NCBI GenBank assembly: GCA_030052745.1
Contig: JANBVO010000001.1
Span: forward strand, 1,426,001 to 1,490,000
Source of the DNA: Pleurostoma richardsiae
Lineage: Eukaryota; Ascomycota; Sordariomycetes; Calosphaeriales; Pleurostomataceae
DNA: 64,000 nucleotides
Reading direction: 5' to 3'
In this document: piece by piece, positions 1 to 11,845 of the stretch
Layout: the number at the start of each line of letters is the position of its first letter
Numbering within the stretch: position 1 is the first letter of the stretch
Notes under the pieces: generated by a model
Seen by the model: only the letters and a program-made list of their open reading frames with translations
Told to the model about the DNA's origin: nothing
Database searches by the model: none
Made by a program: the position numbers and the translations under genes

Positions 1-3000
1 ACCTGCTTAGCGAAACAAAGCCCGGAGAGTCTGAGTTGACCCAGCTTTTCCGCTATGGTGTCCAGCACTGTCCTCTAAGCCGGCCGGGGGATAAGAAGCA
101 AGGTCAGGAGCATGCCCTCCTCAGAGAGACTGAGTATGACTTCCACGCCGAAACTAAAGGCCCGGCCGGATACGAAGCTGCCAGGGAGATCCGGCGGCAC
201 ATCGAGGATTCCGCTGATGGTTTTGCCTATTACCTTGCCGAGGAGACAGACGATGCTGGCGATGGCATTGACGGGCATTCTCAACATCGCTATGTTGTAG
301 TTCTAGAGCAAGAAGGCGTGTTCCGGACGAATTGCTTGGACTGCTTGGACAGGACCAATCTTATTCAGACCATCATCTCACAGATGGCGGTAGAAGCATT
401 CCTTGGGCATCGTGGAGAGTTCGCGGCATCTGATTTCTGGATGCGGCATTCTAGCCTATGGGCTGACAACGGAGATGCCCTGTCGAGGATCTATGCAGGC
501 ACAGGAGCGCTGAAGTCCTCCTTTACTCGCCACGGGAAGATGTCCCTGGCTGGTGCAATAGCGGATGCCCGAAAGTCTGCTACTCGGCTGTATATCAACA
601 ATTTCACCGACAAACAGCGACAGATAACTATCGACATGCTTCTAGGCCGCCTAGTCGGACAAACCCCCATAGAACTGTACGATCCAATAAACGACTACGT
701 CAACGGAGAACTCAACAAGCGTAGCTCAGAGTATTCCTCCACGGAAGTCATCAGCATCTTTGTTGGAACATTCAACTTGAATGGGCGCACAGAGGGTGCT
801 GATGAGGACCTCTCGCCCTGGCTATGTCCCGACGTTCTAGGGTCGTCGCAGCCCGAGATTGTCGCCGTCGGTTTCCAGGAGATTGTCGAATTAAGCCCCC
901 AGCAGATCATGAACAGCGATCCGACACGGAAGCAACTGTGGGAGCGCGCCGTCAGGAAGACGCTCAATAACAGAGCTCGTCAGGTTGGCGGTGAGAGATA
1001 TGTGCTCCTGCGAAGTGGCCAGCTGGTCGGTGCGGCGCTCTGCATATTTGTCAAGGCCTCGGCATTGCAAAACATTAAGAACGTGGAAGGCAGCGTGAAA
1101 AAGACGGGTCTATCAGGCATGGCAGGCAACAAAGGTGCGGTTGCCATAAGACTGGACTACGCAAATACCCAGATCTGCTTTGTGACAGCGCATCTTGCTG
1201 CCGGCTTTGCGAATTATGAGGAGAGAAATAGGGACTATGCGACAATTCACCACGGCCTTCGCTTTCAGAGAAATCGGGGAATCGATGATCACGGTATGAC
1301 TGCGTAGATCTCCGGATTCATCTGAAGTTACTAAACATGATGCAGATACTGTGATATGGCTTGGGGATTTCAACTATCGCATCGGGCTAGGCCTTGAGAA
1401 AGCGAAAGAGTTCATCAAGAAGGGTGACTTGGAACATCTGTATGAGAACGATCAGGTAGTCCTCACCTCTCCTATTGCTAAGAATCACTGGGCTGATGAC
1501 TTTCTAGTTGAATCTCCAAATGGTCGCGGGCCTGGCTTTCCCCTATTATTCGGAGGCGAGGATCACGTTCATGCCCACGTACAAATTCGATATTGGCCGG
1601 GATGAGTACGATTCCTCGTAAGTTCGCGCGACATACTCCCACACCCGCGTTGAATTGAGCTTGAGATTGATTCCCGTCTAGCGAGAAAGCCCGTATTCCT
1701 GCCTGGACGGATCGTATATTGCGCAAGGGAAGCAACATCCGGCAATCTTCGTACAACTCTGCACCTCTCCGCTTCTCCGACCATCGGCCTGTGTACGCGA
1801 CTTTCGAGTGCACGGTGAGCATCATTAATGAGCAACTCCGGGACAAGATCAGTCGTGAGCTGTACGAGCGGCGGAGAGGCGAGGTTGGAGACGCCACGGC
1901 GAACATAAGTACGGAAGACACAGATGACGAAGACTTGATCGGCTACGATGCCATAGAACCAGGCCTGCCGCCTGCCAGCTCAGACCGCCAGAAGTGGTGG
2001 CTAGAGAGCGGCAAGATGGCGCGGTCCGTGGTAGCGCCACCGAGGCCTGCTAACGGTTTCTCGACGATACTGAACCCCAACCGTCCGTCAAATCCATTCA
2101 GCCCAACGGACGAACCGGACTGGGTCAACATTCCTCGGGCAGAATCCAGACTGTCCTCATTCTCGAGCATGTCTAGCTCACCATACGAGCACATAAATCA
2201 GTCGTCCTTGCTGTCAACATCGGCATCTAGCGCGACGGCACGGAAGCTGCCACCCCCGTACGATCCTTCGGCGTTGCCGGCCAAGGTAGGGAGGTTGATG
2301 CTTACCGACGAGTCCAGTCAGGGCCAACTGTCAAATAAGCAAGACAATCCCCCGGCACCGCCACCCAGGAGGCAGACTGGCACAGTGGCTTCAAGACCGT
2401 CGACATCCCTGCCTTCCGCCCTCATTCCACAGCCTGCCACAACACCTTCTCACAAAGACACCGCATCGGCACTTCCTACGCCACAGCCTGCTTCGTCTGC
2501 ATCGCAGAATCACAAAGCACCACCTCCGGTTGCGAAGAAGCCAGCTCACCTTTCTATGTCGCCCGCAAATAGCCCCAAGCAAAATGATACAGAACTAGAC
2601 CGGTTTCCTGACAGAGAAGGACGGCCAATACCACCACGGCGACCGTCTACAAGCGTGCCGACCCCTGGCATGCGCCCGAAACTCCCAGAGGGGCTCCATC
2701 GAGCTGTCTCGACGAGAGAAACCGCTAAGGAACAAGACACACCACCACCGATGCCTCCAAGGAGAGCTGGGACGAACGTCGTCCCACCGCCTCGGAACAA
2801 CGCATGGGCTCCTCCGGGCGCGGTCGGTCTTGTGGGGCTGACCAACGGCGGCGACCAAGGCCGCCCGGCACTACCAGCGCGGAAACCCACTACACGGCCG
2901 GGGCCACCGCCAACGCAGCGGCCGACTGGTAAGCTGCAGAATGTGGATTTGCTAGGCGATGGCGACACGCTCGAGATGGGCGGCTGGGAGGCTCTGAAGC

Positions 3001-3008
3001 CTTCGTGA
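1..3008 (+). CDS. Synaptojanin-like phosphoinositide phosphatase (SAC + 5-phosphatase), 5' partial
   Basis: This gene enters from the left edge already open in the frame that starts at base 3. The exons are 3-1293, 1346-1455, 1508-1617 and 1682-3008, with introns of 52, 52 and 64 bases, giving 945 visible residues. The SAC domain shows the catalytic CX5R motif (RTNCLDCLDRTN; Cys codon 333-335, Arg codon 351-353). An inositol polyphosphate 5-phosphatase domain follows, with FNLNGR, GFQEIVEL, WLGDFNYR, PAWTDRIL and SDHRPV. The last ~400 residues are Ser/Pro-rich with several PxxPxR motifs. Family members (yeast Inp51/52/53) remove phosphates from PI(4,5)P2 and other phosphoinositides at the plasma membrane and endosomes and act in endocytosis. 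The three splice junctions each restore conserved family sequence. The N-terminal part of the SAC domain lies outside the window. Which of the Inp51/52/53 types it is cannot be settled. Confidence 0.95.
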
Positions 3009-4275
3009 ACGGGCATACCCCTGGGCCGTAGAAAATGTAGATATGGATAGGTTGGTTGGCTTTGGTAGAATATAAAAGGTCGGGATCAAGCTGGCGATGG
3101 GCATTTTCGGTGTTGGAGCCTCGACGGACCGGCAGGACTGGGATCTGGGCGGTGCACGAGTTAGACGCATCCATACCTACCACAAAAGACAATTCAAGAC
3201 CTCAGGTGAAACCCAGGGAGGTGCTACGCGGTGATGCGTTCAGACGCGATGTCTATATCACGGTAGCAATAAACACCGATTCCATCCTGATCGAGTTCCG
3301 CGCACGTCGGCACTTGCCGGGCGCTAGGCGCCACCGTGGCCGCCACTTTCCGGAGACGGGGTGACGCCCCCGCACCGGCGCGAAGTGTTCCGGTCGCCCG
3401 CCGCTTCCGGCCACTCCACCTAACGTGTTTGACCGAGTGTGACCGGCCAGCAGCAATATGAAGGACTCTTCACCATTCTTTCTTCATCCTGGCTGCTCGC
3501 GCTTTGGGAGTGCTTCCTAGGGCAAGCTTCGCTAATTCTTTATATACCTTGCTCCGAGGCGGTCGATCTAGACCCCTTCATTTTCCCTTTCCCCCAACTT
3601 AGTGCCGTTACTACTTCCCTTATCTTTAGCTTCTAAGCACGTGCATGAACCATCTGTGGCTTCCTCTACATTGATATTGACCTACCTATCCCTTTGGACA
3701 AGGAGGAAGCAACGTCCAGAGCACAACGCCTTTGGATGCAGAGTCGAACTTCTGTGCCGACAAGCGTCTTCTTCAGAACTGTCGACGTCCAGGATCAGCA
3801 CTGCAGCCGTGTGGGCTCGGCACCTTGGGCCTATCGTGTCGCTCCGATATACTACCGCCTCGGGTATTGCTTCTTTTGTTCTACTACCTTGGGCACGGGA
3901 CATTTGAGACAGGAAGATCACAGTCGACACCTCCACAGGAGCATCCTTTTCACCGCCCTCTACATCATTTTTGCACTGCGACCAGCGCAACCCACGCCAA
4001 GACGAGGCGCGGAGCTACTGCACCTCGTGGCACGGCACTCGTGACCAGGCGGTCAACCCAACCAAGAACGAGCTCCCTTATCGCTTCTCCTCCAGCCCGA
4101 GCTCCAAAGCTCCCAAGCTCCAACCCCTCGAGACACATCTCGAGCTGCTTCTCCGGTCGAACTCGCCTCGGAAAGCACCAGGCCCGCGCCATAGGAACAA
4201 CGCAGGGCAAAACTCCCAGAGCCAGCAGGCCGACCTACACCACCAGCGAGGAGATCACCCCCTAAACGTGACCCA
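3009..4275. other. Intergenic, 1.27 kb
   Basis: This is the 3' flank of the SAC/5-phosphatase gene and the probable promoter and leader of the next gene. From about 3600 it is rich in C and T on the plus strand. The open frames here have no recognisable domain and look like leader sequence. I see no gene. Confidence 0.6.
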
Positions 4276-4938
4276 ATGGCCGCTGCCGTCGCGGCCTTCG
4301 ACCAGCCCTGGGCCGGCGCCTCGGCCGATAAGATCCGCCGCAAGACGCGGCAGATCGACGCCTGGCGGCGCGAGGTCGCCGCGAGCGAGCCCGGCATAAC
4401 CTGCGCGTGCTCCGGCTCCCTCTCCGGCGCCGGGGGCCGCAGCAGCACCAGCAGCAGCAGCAGCCGCCGGACCGCCGTCACCGCGCCGCTGCCCGGCGCC
4501 GCGTCCTCCGCCTCCGCCTCGTGCGCCATCTGCCGCCGCCCCGCCTCCTCGGCCGCCACGTCCCAGGCCTCGTCGCTGTCCTCCTCGTCGGACGGCCGCG
4601 GCGAGCACGACCACCACCCCGAGAGGCGCGGGCCGCTGCACCGCGGCGTGAGGCGGTTCCTGCGCAAGCTGAGCTGGCACGACCGGCCGAGGGCGGAGCC
4701 ACCCGCCGGATTGCCGACGAAGATGTACGTCGCCGGGGAGGATCTCGGTGAGGGGACGGGCGGGCAGCCAGAGGCGGGGGAAGAAGAGGAGGACGAGGAC
4801 CCTGCGTCCGATGAAGAGGACGGCAGGGGCCTGAAGGGGAGGGAGGCGCGGCTCCGGCGGGCGCAGCGGCTGCTGGCTAGGAATAACGGCGCTGCAGCTG
4901 CCGCCGGGCTGGTGGGCGCTGGGGGCCCGGGCAAGTAG
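4276..4938 (+). CDS. Hypothetical Ser/Ala/Glu-rich protein
   Basis: This is a single uninterrupted frame of 220 codons, and I do not recognise a family. Residues 1-50 contain a basic, possibly helical stretch (around KIRRKTRQIDAWRREV). Low-complexity Ser/Ala/Arg sequence follows, with CAC and CAIC cysteine pairs. A more conserved-looking block comes next (RRFLRKLSWHDR, then PTKMYVAGEDLGEG), and then an acidic run of Glu and Asp and an Arg/Ala-rich end. There is no signal peptide or membrane segment. The coding region is much more GC-rich than its flanks, as expected for a fungal gene with strong third-position GC. However, the high GC also opens long frames on the other strand, so the assignment rests on the tidy start, the non-random blocks and the plus-strand leader upstream. 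Function is unknown. Confidence 0.55.
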   Translation: MAAAVAAFDQPWAGASADKIRRKTRQIDAWRREVAASEPGITCACSGSLSGAGGRSSTSSSSSRRTAVTAPLPGAASSASASCAICRRPASSAATSQASSLSSSSDGRGEHDHHPERRGPLHRGVRRFLRKLSWHDRPRAEPPAGLPTKMYVAGEDLGEGTGGQPEAGEEEEDEDPASDEEDGRGLKGREARLRRAQRLLARNNGAAAAAGLVGAGGPGK

Positions 4939-6175
4939 GACGCTGCAACGCCGGCGGACGGGCGGGGCGGGCGTTGCCGCCGGGGAGACAGGCCATCACC
5001 ACCTGGGAGGGCGTTAGACGGAAAGGGGCATGATACCACGGGTCACAGGGCGCAAATATTGGACAGATCGTTTCTTGGTCATTTCGGCGCCAGCGGGAAA
5101 GGGACGAGCTGGCCTTGAAGGGAATGGAACAGCTCGTGCCGGCGTTTCTGAATGCCTCCGGCAAGCTGGAACTCGAGGCTCTCTCTTGCCGACAACTGCA
5201 GCCCCCATGGATAGGACAGCGGCGCAGGGCTGTCGACGTCGACAACTTCAGAGGATAATTATATAGTCAGTAATCATAATCAGTTTGCGAGCACCACGAA
5301 CACCCAACGGTAGCTGCAGGTAGCGCCCGGCGGCGAGACAAGGCGGCAAGGATCGGGTTTACTGTGATGGTCATGCAATCATATCGGCTTTGCTTCTATG
5401 GCTTGCCTGCGGTTCAGACTTTCCACACCTTACAGGAAGACCTGCCATTCACCGAGAACCTGCCACAGGTGAACCTAAATTCTCAAGTGTGCATATCTCC
5501 CTCCTCCCTTGCTGTAACAAGGAGAGCGACTCAAAGCCGCTCTTGTGTCCCCTTACCATTCTGAAGCCCTGCATCAACCCGGGGAAACGCAGAGAGAAGG
5601 ACCACTAGCTCAAACCATTGCACAGGGATATGAACACTCATCGTCATCATCATCATCAGGAAGGCGACCCGCAGTCGCGTGTGATGGAGTTGCCAAGCTT
5701 TTCTTTGATTTTCAGGGGGGGTACATTTGTTCTTGGACTGATGAACAGGGGGGAATTTCCGGGGCAGAGCACTCTCATGAAGGAGAGTCAGTATCAGACG
5801 AGACGAGTAGGGGAAAAAGAAATAACATGATCCATGAAAACTGGGATATTGACCCTCTGGCAGAAATGTGCGTCCATGGAAACTGGTCCGGCGTGTGACA
5901 TTGACCAAGCAGAACCGAAGTCCTGGCAAGGGCTAATTCCACAATACCAGAACGGAACAGAAGACCACAGCACGCATTTTCTCGCCTATGTGGACCGACT
6001 CCACGATACCCCTTGATGACCAATGCCGCAAACCACTTTACCAGCCGGTCCTGCACGAAGCCCAGCCCTCAAGCACAAACCGTCGAAAGAGCATACGAGA
6101 CCAGCTGCAAGACGAACAAATCTCGGACTTCTGCCGAGAACAAAGATATCGAAGGGTATTGCCGCGGGTATCCGT
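4939..6175. other. Intergenic, convergent 3' flanks
   Basis: This is the space between the hypothetical gene (+) and the 14-3-3 gene (-), so it holds two 3' untranslated regions. It contains a short ATC/TCA trinucleotide run near 5640-5660. I see no gene. Confidence 0.6.
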
Positions 6176-7378
6176 CTACGACTCGGGCGCAGCCTCCTCG
6201 GGTTTGGGGGCCTCAGCCTCCTCAGCCGGCTTCTCCTCCTTCGGCGCCTCGGCGGCCGGGGCGGCGGCCTCAGCCTCACCGCTGTCTGACGAGGTCCAGA
6301 GGGTCAGGTTGTCGCGGAGCAGCTGCATGATCAGCGTGCTATCACGGTAGGACTCCTCGGACAGCGAGTCGAGCTCGGCAATAGCGTCGTCGAATGCCTG
6401 CTTGGCCAGGTGGCAAGCACGGTCGGGGGAGTTCAGAATCTCGTAATAGAAGACAGAGAAGTTCAGAGCCAGACCGAGACGGATGGGGTGAGTCGGGGTC
6501 AGCTCAGTCTGAGCAACATCGGTGGCGCTCTGTAGGAGAGACGCGGATTAGTGCCTGGCCCTGCACGACATGGACGTCGCGCGCGGATGTGCTTACCTTG
6601 TAGGCATCGTGAGCGGCGGTGGCGGCAACCTTGCGCTTCTCACCAGATGCGAACTCAGCCAGGTAACGGTGGTAGTCACCCTTCCTATAGAACCACGGCA
6701 ATTAGAAGAGATACCAGGAGGAGTATGGTTCCTGACGTTTGGGCGCAGCTCACATCTTGTGGTAGAAGACCTTGGACTCGCCGGAGGCGGCCTGGGGGAT
6801 GAGGTACTCGTCGAGAACATCGAGAACATCCTGGCAGACCTTCTCAAGCTCGCCCTCAATCTTGTGGCGGTACTCCCGAATGGTAGCGACGTGCTTCTCA
6901 GAACCCTTGGACTCCTCCTTCTGCTCGATGGATGAGATGATGCGCCAGCTGGCACGGCGCGTCCCGACGACGTTTTTGTAGGCGACACTGAGGAGGTTGC
7001 GCTCGTCAACGGAGAGCTCACCGCCCATCTTGGCGACCTCCTTCATGTAAGTGACCATCTCATCGTAGCGCTCGGCCTGCTCGCACAGACGGGCGAGGAA
7101 TGTCTTGCTGTTGTCACCCGGACGTTAGTCACTCGTCTGCCTGTGACGGCATAGCCGCGGAGGACGTATCACACCTTTCACGCTAGATTCGAGGTCAAGA
7201 TGTCAGCAGGAGCACTCCCAGATAATGCAAAAATATAATGGAGATCCGGAGATCTGATGCGTGCAGTGCAGGCGTATTGCACCAGGAAACGTGAGCTGCA
7301 CGGAGCGGGCGGGCCAGAGGCTGGAGGGGGACGCCGGATATCGCAGGAAGAAGCACCAGTACGTACCTCGTTCGCCAT
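6176..7378 (-). CDS. 14-3-3 protein
   Basis: This gene encodes a 271-residue phosphoserine/phosphothreonine-binding adaptor that acts as a cytoplasmic dimer. There are five coding exons on the minus strand: 7367-7378, 7175-7182, 6754-7107, 6597-6684 and 6176-6529. Intron sizes are 184, 67, 69 and 67 bases. The spliced start reads [20 protein letters not shown], the typical start of one of the two 14-3-3 classes in filamentous ascomycetes. Later hallmarks are [16 protein letters not shown] (the phosphopeptide-binding groove), [26 protein letters not shown] and LWTSSDS. The C-terminal tail is Ala/Glu/Pro-rich, as usual. The second exon is only 8 bases long, and without it the invariant RES/K join and the frame are lost. 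The partners cannot be told from the sequence. Confidence 0.96.
7175..7182 (-). other. 8-base coding micro-exon of the 14-3-3 gene
   Basis: On the minus strand the sequence CGTGAAAG is bounded by a 3' splice site (AATCTAG) and a 5' splice site (GTGTGA). It joins MANE upstream to the K of [10 protein letters not shown] downstream and supplies R, E and two bases of a Ser codon. The phase works only with this piece included. Confidence 0.85.
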
Positions 7379-9975
7379 TGTGAAGAGTCGTTAGGAGAGA
7401 CACAGACAAGCTGTAATAGGGAAGTGAAAGAGGGTATATCTGGCTGCGGGGGGTAAAAGAGGAGAGAAATGAAGATGTTGGGTGGGTGCGCGTGGGTTTG
7501 GGTTGTTTGTTTACAGTATTGTCGTGATGTGCGAGGGTTTGACAGGAGAGGAGCAGGTTAGGTCGAGGTCGGGTGTTGTTGAGGGAAAGAAGTCGTCTCT
7601 GGCCTGAGAGCAACCGCAGGGCTGGCACCGAGTGGGACGCCCGGGAATTTTGGGGGCATTAAGCGAAAAGCTTTGATAGAGGGGAACCGTGACGCGCCGC
7701 CTAAGGCAGCTAGCACGCCCAGTCACCGCTAACTGACTGAGGTGGACTTGAGGTTCTGAGGGGGTAGCGGTACCTGCGCGCCCCGACTGCGGGCTAAGCA
7801 CACCAGTCCAATTTCATCGAATGTAATCCATCCCTTGTACCTCCATGTGACCCCAGTGTAGGTGGTAACGTACAATGGACGAGTATCCTGACCTGAGGCT
7901 GACCTTTGGGCCTTTCCATTCCCAGCTCGGAGTCGGAGTTCGGACACCAGAGGAGCTAGGCATCGGCTTTCAGCGGCCCCAGTGTAGATACGGGCGAGGC
8001 CGAGCGAAGATAACAATGACATCTATGATACAGGTTTTAGACAACGGTGATGTACAAGTACCTACAGATATTTAGTATAACTTGGAGACTAATATGGACC
8101 GACCGGCACTACCTGCGCTCAACTGTTCCCGCATGACATAACCCGCAGCAAAAACAGGACGAAACTCGGGTCAAGGTCCAGGTACTGCAGGGTACCTCAG
8201 TTACGAAGTAGACTCCCTCCGATGAGGTGATACAGATATGTCCAGGTATACCTACTGTACAGTACCCGAGCAGATACAAACAAGGACCCCTCTTCGGCTT
8301 CTCTGTTAGGTATTCAATAAGTCTTGTTGCACGGAGATGATTATCCCACTCTCAGTCTCTCACGCTCTAGATTCGTATGGGCGCCTCCTGTCACCGAACA
8401 AGTGCATGCTTCTTCAAGATACAAGACAGAGGAAGCATATACGTAACCATTCTGTATGCCCGCCAAACTGGGATCTTGTGCAGCGCTCTCAGAGCATGAG
8501 GCGACCGAGAACCAAAGGAATCTATCTGGGACTGAATTGTCCATCTGACTGTCGGCCTCGTTGGCCAGAGAATACCATATGACGTCCTCCTGCAGTGATG
8601 GACTGCAGGGAAGCAATGGGAGGCTTCGTGCTTGGCAGGTGGGCAACCTAGTGTATCTCATGTCTCGTGTCTCACCCTTCGTGGTATTATCACTATCTGA
8701 TGAAACAGAGCAAGCGCCCTGCCGAATGAGAGTTAAACCTGAGGCTCCCCCGCCCCTCGAGATGGGATTATAGTTATATAAGCTGGCGTTGAAGTTGGTA
8801 AATCAGAGCCAACAAAGCGAACAGACCCTAATGAGGACAAGGTGAGGGGCCTTTTATCCTTACGGCGTGCCCCTCGTGTGCTCACAGAGACATCGAAAAT
8901 GGCGGATGCTAAGGAGGTACGGAGTATTCCGCACAGCACTCGACGCTCTCGAATCATAAGAGCGCCTCATATGATATGAAGGAGGGGCAGCAGTCAAGAA
9001 CAACAATGCCCGACAATCTTGACTCAGGAAAAAGCCCCTCCATTCCCAACCCAGAGATTTTCCCAGGGTCTTATCGCGTGGCAGCCATCCCCCACCCCCC
9101 TTCCCGACGGGAGTGTCGACCACACCCCCTTTTCTTTCCCAATCACTTTCTCCCCCCTACTCCCAGCTTCGCTGGCGCTGCTCGTGTCCAGTCACGAGTG
9201 CAAGCAGCCGCTGCGGGATGGAAGCGCCCTGCACCGGCAGGCGAACGGGACTCCCGGCTCTTCTCTCGTGCCCTGCTTGGCATTCACACGACAGTGATCA
9301 GTGATCACCAGGGTTTCGAGCAGCCGCTACGGCGTCAGCGAATCCCGTCCTCTCGTCAAGCTTTTTCTCGAGACAGGCCTGTCCGCCTGCCTGCCTGCCT
9401 GCCTGTATGTCAGGCCTTCGCGTGTCATGCACGCCTGAAGTCATATGCATCCTACCAGCCTAGCCCGGGGCTACTCTCACATGTGTTCTAGATCAGCGAC
9501 GGGTAGCAAGAAAGCTGCTGATGGAGCTACCTAGCCTCTGATTATCTGCGCCCATCACTGAGATATCACACGGCCATGCTTGATAGTCATATAAAGTGTG
9601 GCGAGTGGCTGGCAGCACTAGCTGGTCAGTAGCGAAGACGCTGGATATGGATCGTACACGTAGTGCGAAGGTGGCTTTGCAGGCGCCAGCTGCGCACTGC
9701 CATCCAGCGACAAAGAGGCCGCCAGTGGTGACCGCAAATCACCGTTCTACATGAGGTTGGCTGAGACGTATTATGCAGTAGGTATTATGATTTTGGTATT
9801 AAGTGCTGTTCTGATGGAAGGCTGCGCAAGGCTGTGCTGCCCCCTTGCCAAAAGTGAAGTCAACACGCCCTTATGATGTCTCCATGTACGGTAGTCGCAG
9901 TTTGTACGCCGCGGAGCTGCCCCAAACCAGAAACGCCGCGCTCGAGAAAGGTATCAACGTAGAAAAGAACAGGCT
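7379..9975. other. Intergenic, 2.6 kb, no supported gene
   Basis: This holds the 14-3-3 promoter and leader (from 7379 upward) and the 3' flank of the lipase gene. A perfect five-copy GCCT tetranucleotide run lies at 9385-9404. The open frames are short, differ in strand and show no domain. I see no gene. Confidence 0.6.
9385..9404. repeat. (GCCT)5 microsatellite
   Basis: Five exact copies of GCCT lie in the intergenic DNA downstream of the lipase gene. Confidence 0.9.
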
Positions 9976-11187
9976 TCAAAGCTCGCCAGCACCCTGCAAA
10001 GTGAGGTTATACCGTCCCCTGCCCCAGTCCGCCGGGTCACCTCCCGGCACGCACAGGCCCAACCGCCAGAAGTAATCGCGGTGAGCGAAGAAGAGCTGCC
10101 ACAGCTTGAGCCTCGGTGGGAACCCCCTGAGCCGCCGTGTCCAGCCCTCCACGTCCGCCTCATCCTCCTCGCCCCGCAGCAGCGCGCCTAGCATGACCGC
10201 TGCGTACTCGCCCTCCGCGCCGCCCGAGCATCGCTCGTCGCTGTCGCCGCGGCACAGCCGCAGATCTTGCGGCTCCGGCGGCAGCTCCGCCTTGGTGATG
10301 AAGATCTCGCCGGCGTGCGGCCGGTACCCCCACTCCCACAGCGGCAGCAGCGGGACGGGGTCGTCAGCGTGCGTCACGCGGCGGTAAATGCGCCGCTCCA
10401 GGTCCGGGTCGTAGCTGCCGTCCTCGTTAAGGCCTAAGACCTTGTCCAAAAAACTGACAAAGCCATCGTTGCCCACCCGCGGCTCGCCGAACGTCGTCAC
10501 CATCAGGTCGTCCCAGCCCAACGAGACCTTCAGCTCGAGCGCAGCGAGCGCGGCAACTGCCCCGCCGAGGCTGTGGCCGACGAGGTGGATGGGGTAAGAC
10601 GGGTGTTTCCCCCGCACGTCCTTGAGCACCGGCAACACGAGCCTGCGCGCCTGTCTCCACGAGTCCAGGAAGCCCATGTGGACCGTGCAGTTGGCGCACT
10701 TGTGCTCCCGGCCGGGATTCTCGCCGCCGGCCTCGTCCTGGTCGGGCTCCGGATACGGCACATACTCCTGCGGCACCGTGCTGAGGTCCACCACCGTGTT
10801 CGTGATGCTGTACGTGCCGCGGAAGGCGACGATGATGGCGCCCTCGTGGTGCTCGTCGCCGTGGTCGACCGCAATGTAGCCGCAGCTGTCGCTCATAAGC
10901 ACCCCCGTGTTCCAGGTGGATGCGAGTTGTAGCGACGGGAAGTCCTTGCACCGCGAGGCGCACGAGAAGGGCGGCGAGACCCCCGTCGTCCCGACGCAGT
11001 ATGTGATGTCGACTAGCCGCGCGAGGCGCTCGAGCTCGGCGAAGAGGGATAGGGATATGCTCGTCGACGAGGCATGGTCGCTGGCGCTAAGCGGGTGCTG
11101 ATCGAGGAATCTAGGTGCTGCCGCAAGAGCACCTAGTTTGTACACCAGAAATAGGAAGCAGGTTAAGAGGCAGAAACCTGGCCGCAT
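9976..11187 (-). CDS. Secreted class 3 lipase / feruloyl-esterase-like hydrolase
   Basis: This is an intronless gene of 403 codons. The first ~23 residues form a signal peptide (LLTCFLFLVYKLGALAAA). The alpha/beta-hydrolase core contains AFRGT (oxyanion region), GHSLGG with the nucleophile Ser206, a likely acid Asp276 in HADDPVP, and a likely base His369 in FAHRDYFW. This is the catalytic triad order of the Lipase_3 family. Several Cys pairs (CASRC, CANC, LCRGDSDERC) fit a disulfide-bonded extracellular enzyme. The family hydrolyses triacylglycerols or related esters outside the cell, and fold and motif alone do not separate lipase from feruloyl esterase. The next gene upstream on the same strand also encodes a secreted protein. 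Confidence 0.9.
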   Translation of the reverse strand: MRPGFCLLTCFLFLVYKLGALAAAPRFLDQHPLSASDHASSTSISLSLFAELERLARLVDITYCVGTTGVSPPFSCASRCKDFPSLQLASTWNTGVLMSDSCGYIAVDHGDEHHEGAIIVAFRGTYSITNTVVDLSTVPQEYVPYPEPDQDEAGGENPGREHKCANCTVHMGFLDSWRQARRLVLPVLKDVRGKHPSYPIHLVGHSLGGAVAALAALELKVSLGWDDLMVTTFGEPRVGNDGFVSFLDKVLGLNEDGSYDPDLERRIYRRVTHADDPVPLLPLWEWGYRPHAGEIFITKAELPPEPQDLRLCRGDSDERCSGGAEGEYAAVMLGALLRGEEDEADVEGWTRRLRGFPPRLKLWQLFFAHRDYFWRLGLCVPGGDPADWGRGRYNLTLQGAGEL

Positions 11188-11845
11188 GTCGAGTGGCGCG
11201 TCTTGATGCTAGAAATCAGAGACTCGCGCGTTCCTCGGTCTTGATAGACATCTTTGGGCGGGCCGATTCCGAAGCAAAGCCACTGTTCGAACTTCGAAGG
11301 TTTTGGAAAACGGATGTGGGCTGTTACAATCCACGAGTCGTAGATCTGCTTGACTTCCGTGAAATACTCCTCATTGAGGTATGTAGGAGGTTTGCTGATC
11401 GGGTGTCATAGGTGAAGTGTATGCGGTCATTGACGAGACGCAATGTCGCTTCTACGCTAAAACATCCACATGACCCCCTCCCTCTAAACTGGTGCAGGAC
11501 TACCAAGCCACAACTGCGCTTCACGCAACTACGAATCGGATACAGACAAAATACGGCCACAATCAATACTGTCATAGGTGAATGTAACGTTCAGTTGCGA
11601 TGCTGGTTTTCTATCTTTCTATCCAGTCCCCAACCAGCTGAAGGGATTCAGGATGAATGATACATTTTAGCCCCAGGCCTCAGGTGCAAGTTTGCCTCCT
11701 CAAGAGGCAAGAGTCAGGACCCTCCCCGATGACACGGATGCGCTGCCACTTGCTCATGCCTTTCGGGCTGCGACAGTGCGTCTAATTGCTCATTGTAGGA
11801 TTCCCCGAAGTGTCTTTGAATATCTCACCTGCGCCCTGAACACGC
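11188..11845. other. Intergenic, lipase promoter
   Basis: This is the space between two minus-strand genes. It contains the 3' end of the small secreted protein gene and the lipase promoter. No gene is seen. Confidence 0.6.

Noticed and set aside
4053-5039. A long minus-strand frame overlapping the hypothetical gene at 4276-4938
   Set aside because: High GC opens frames on both strands. The translation is Pro/Arg/Ser noise, and the plus-strand frame has better-defined blocks.
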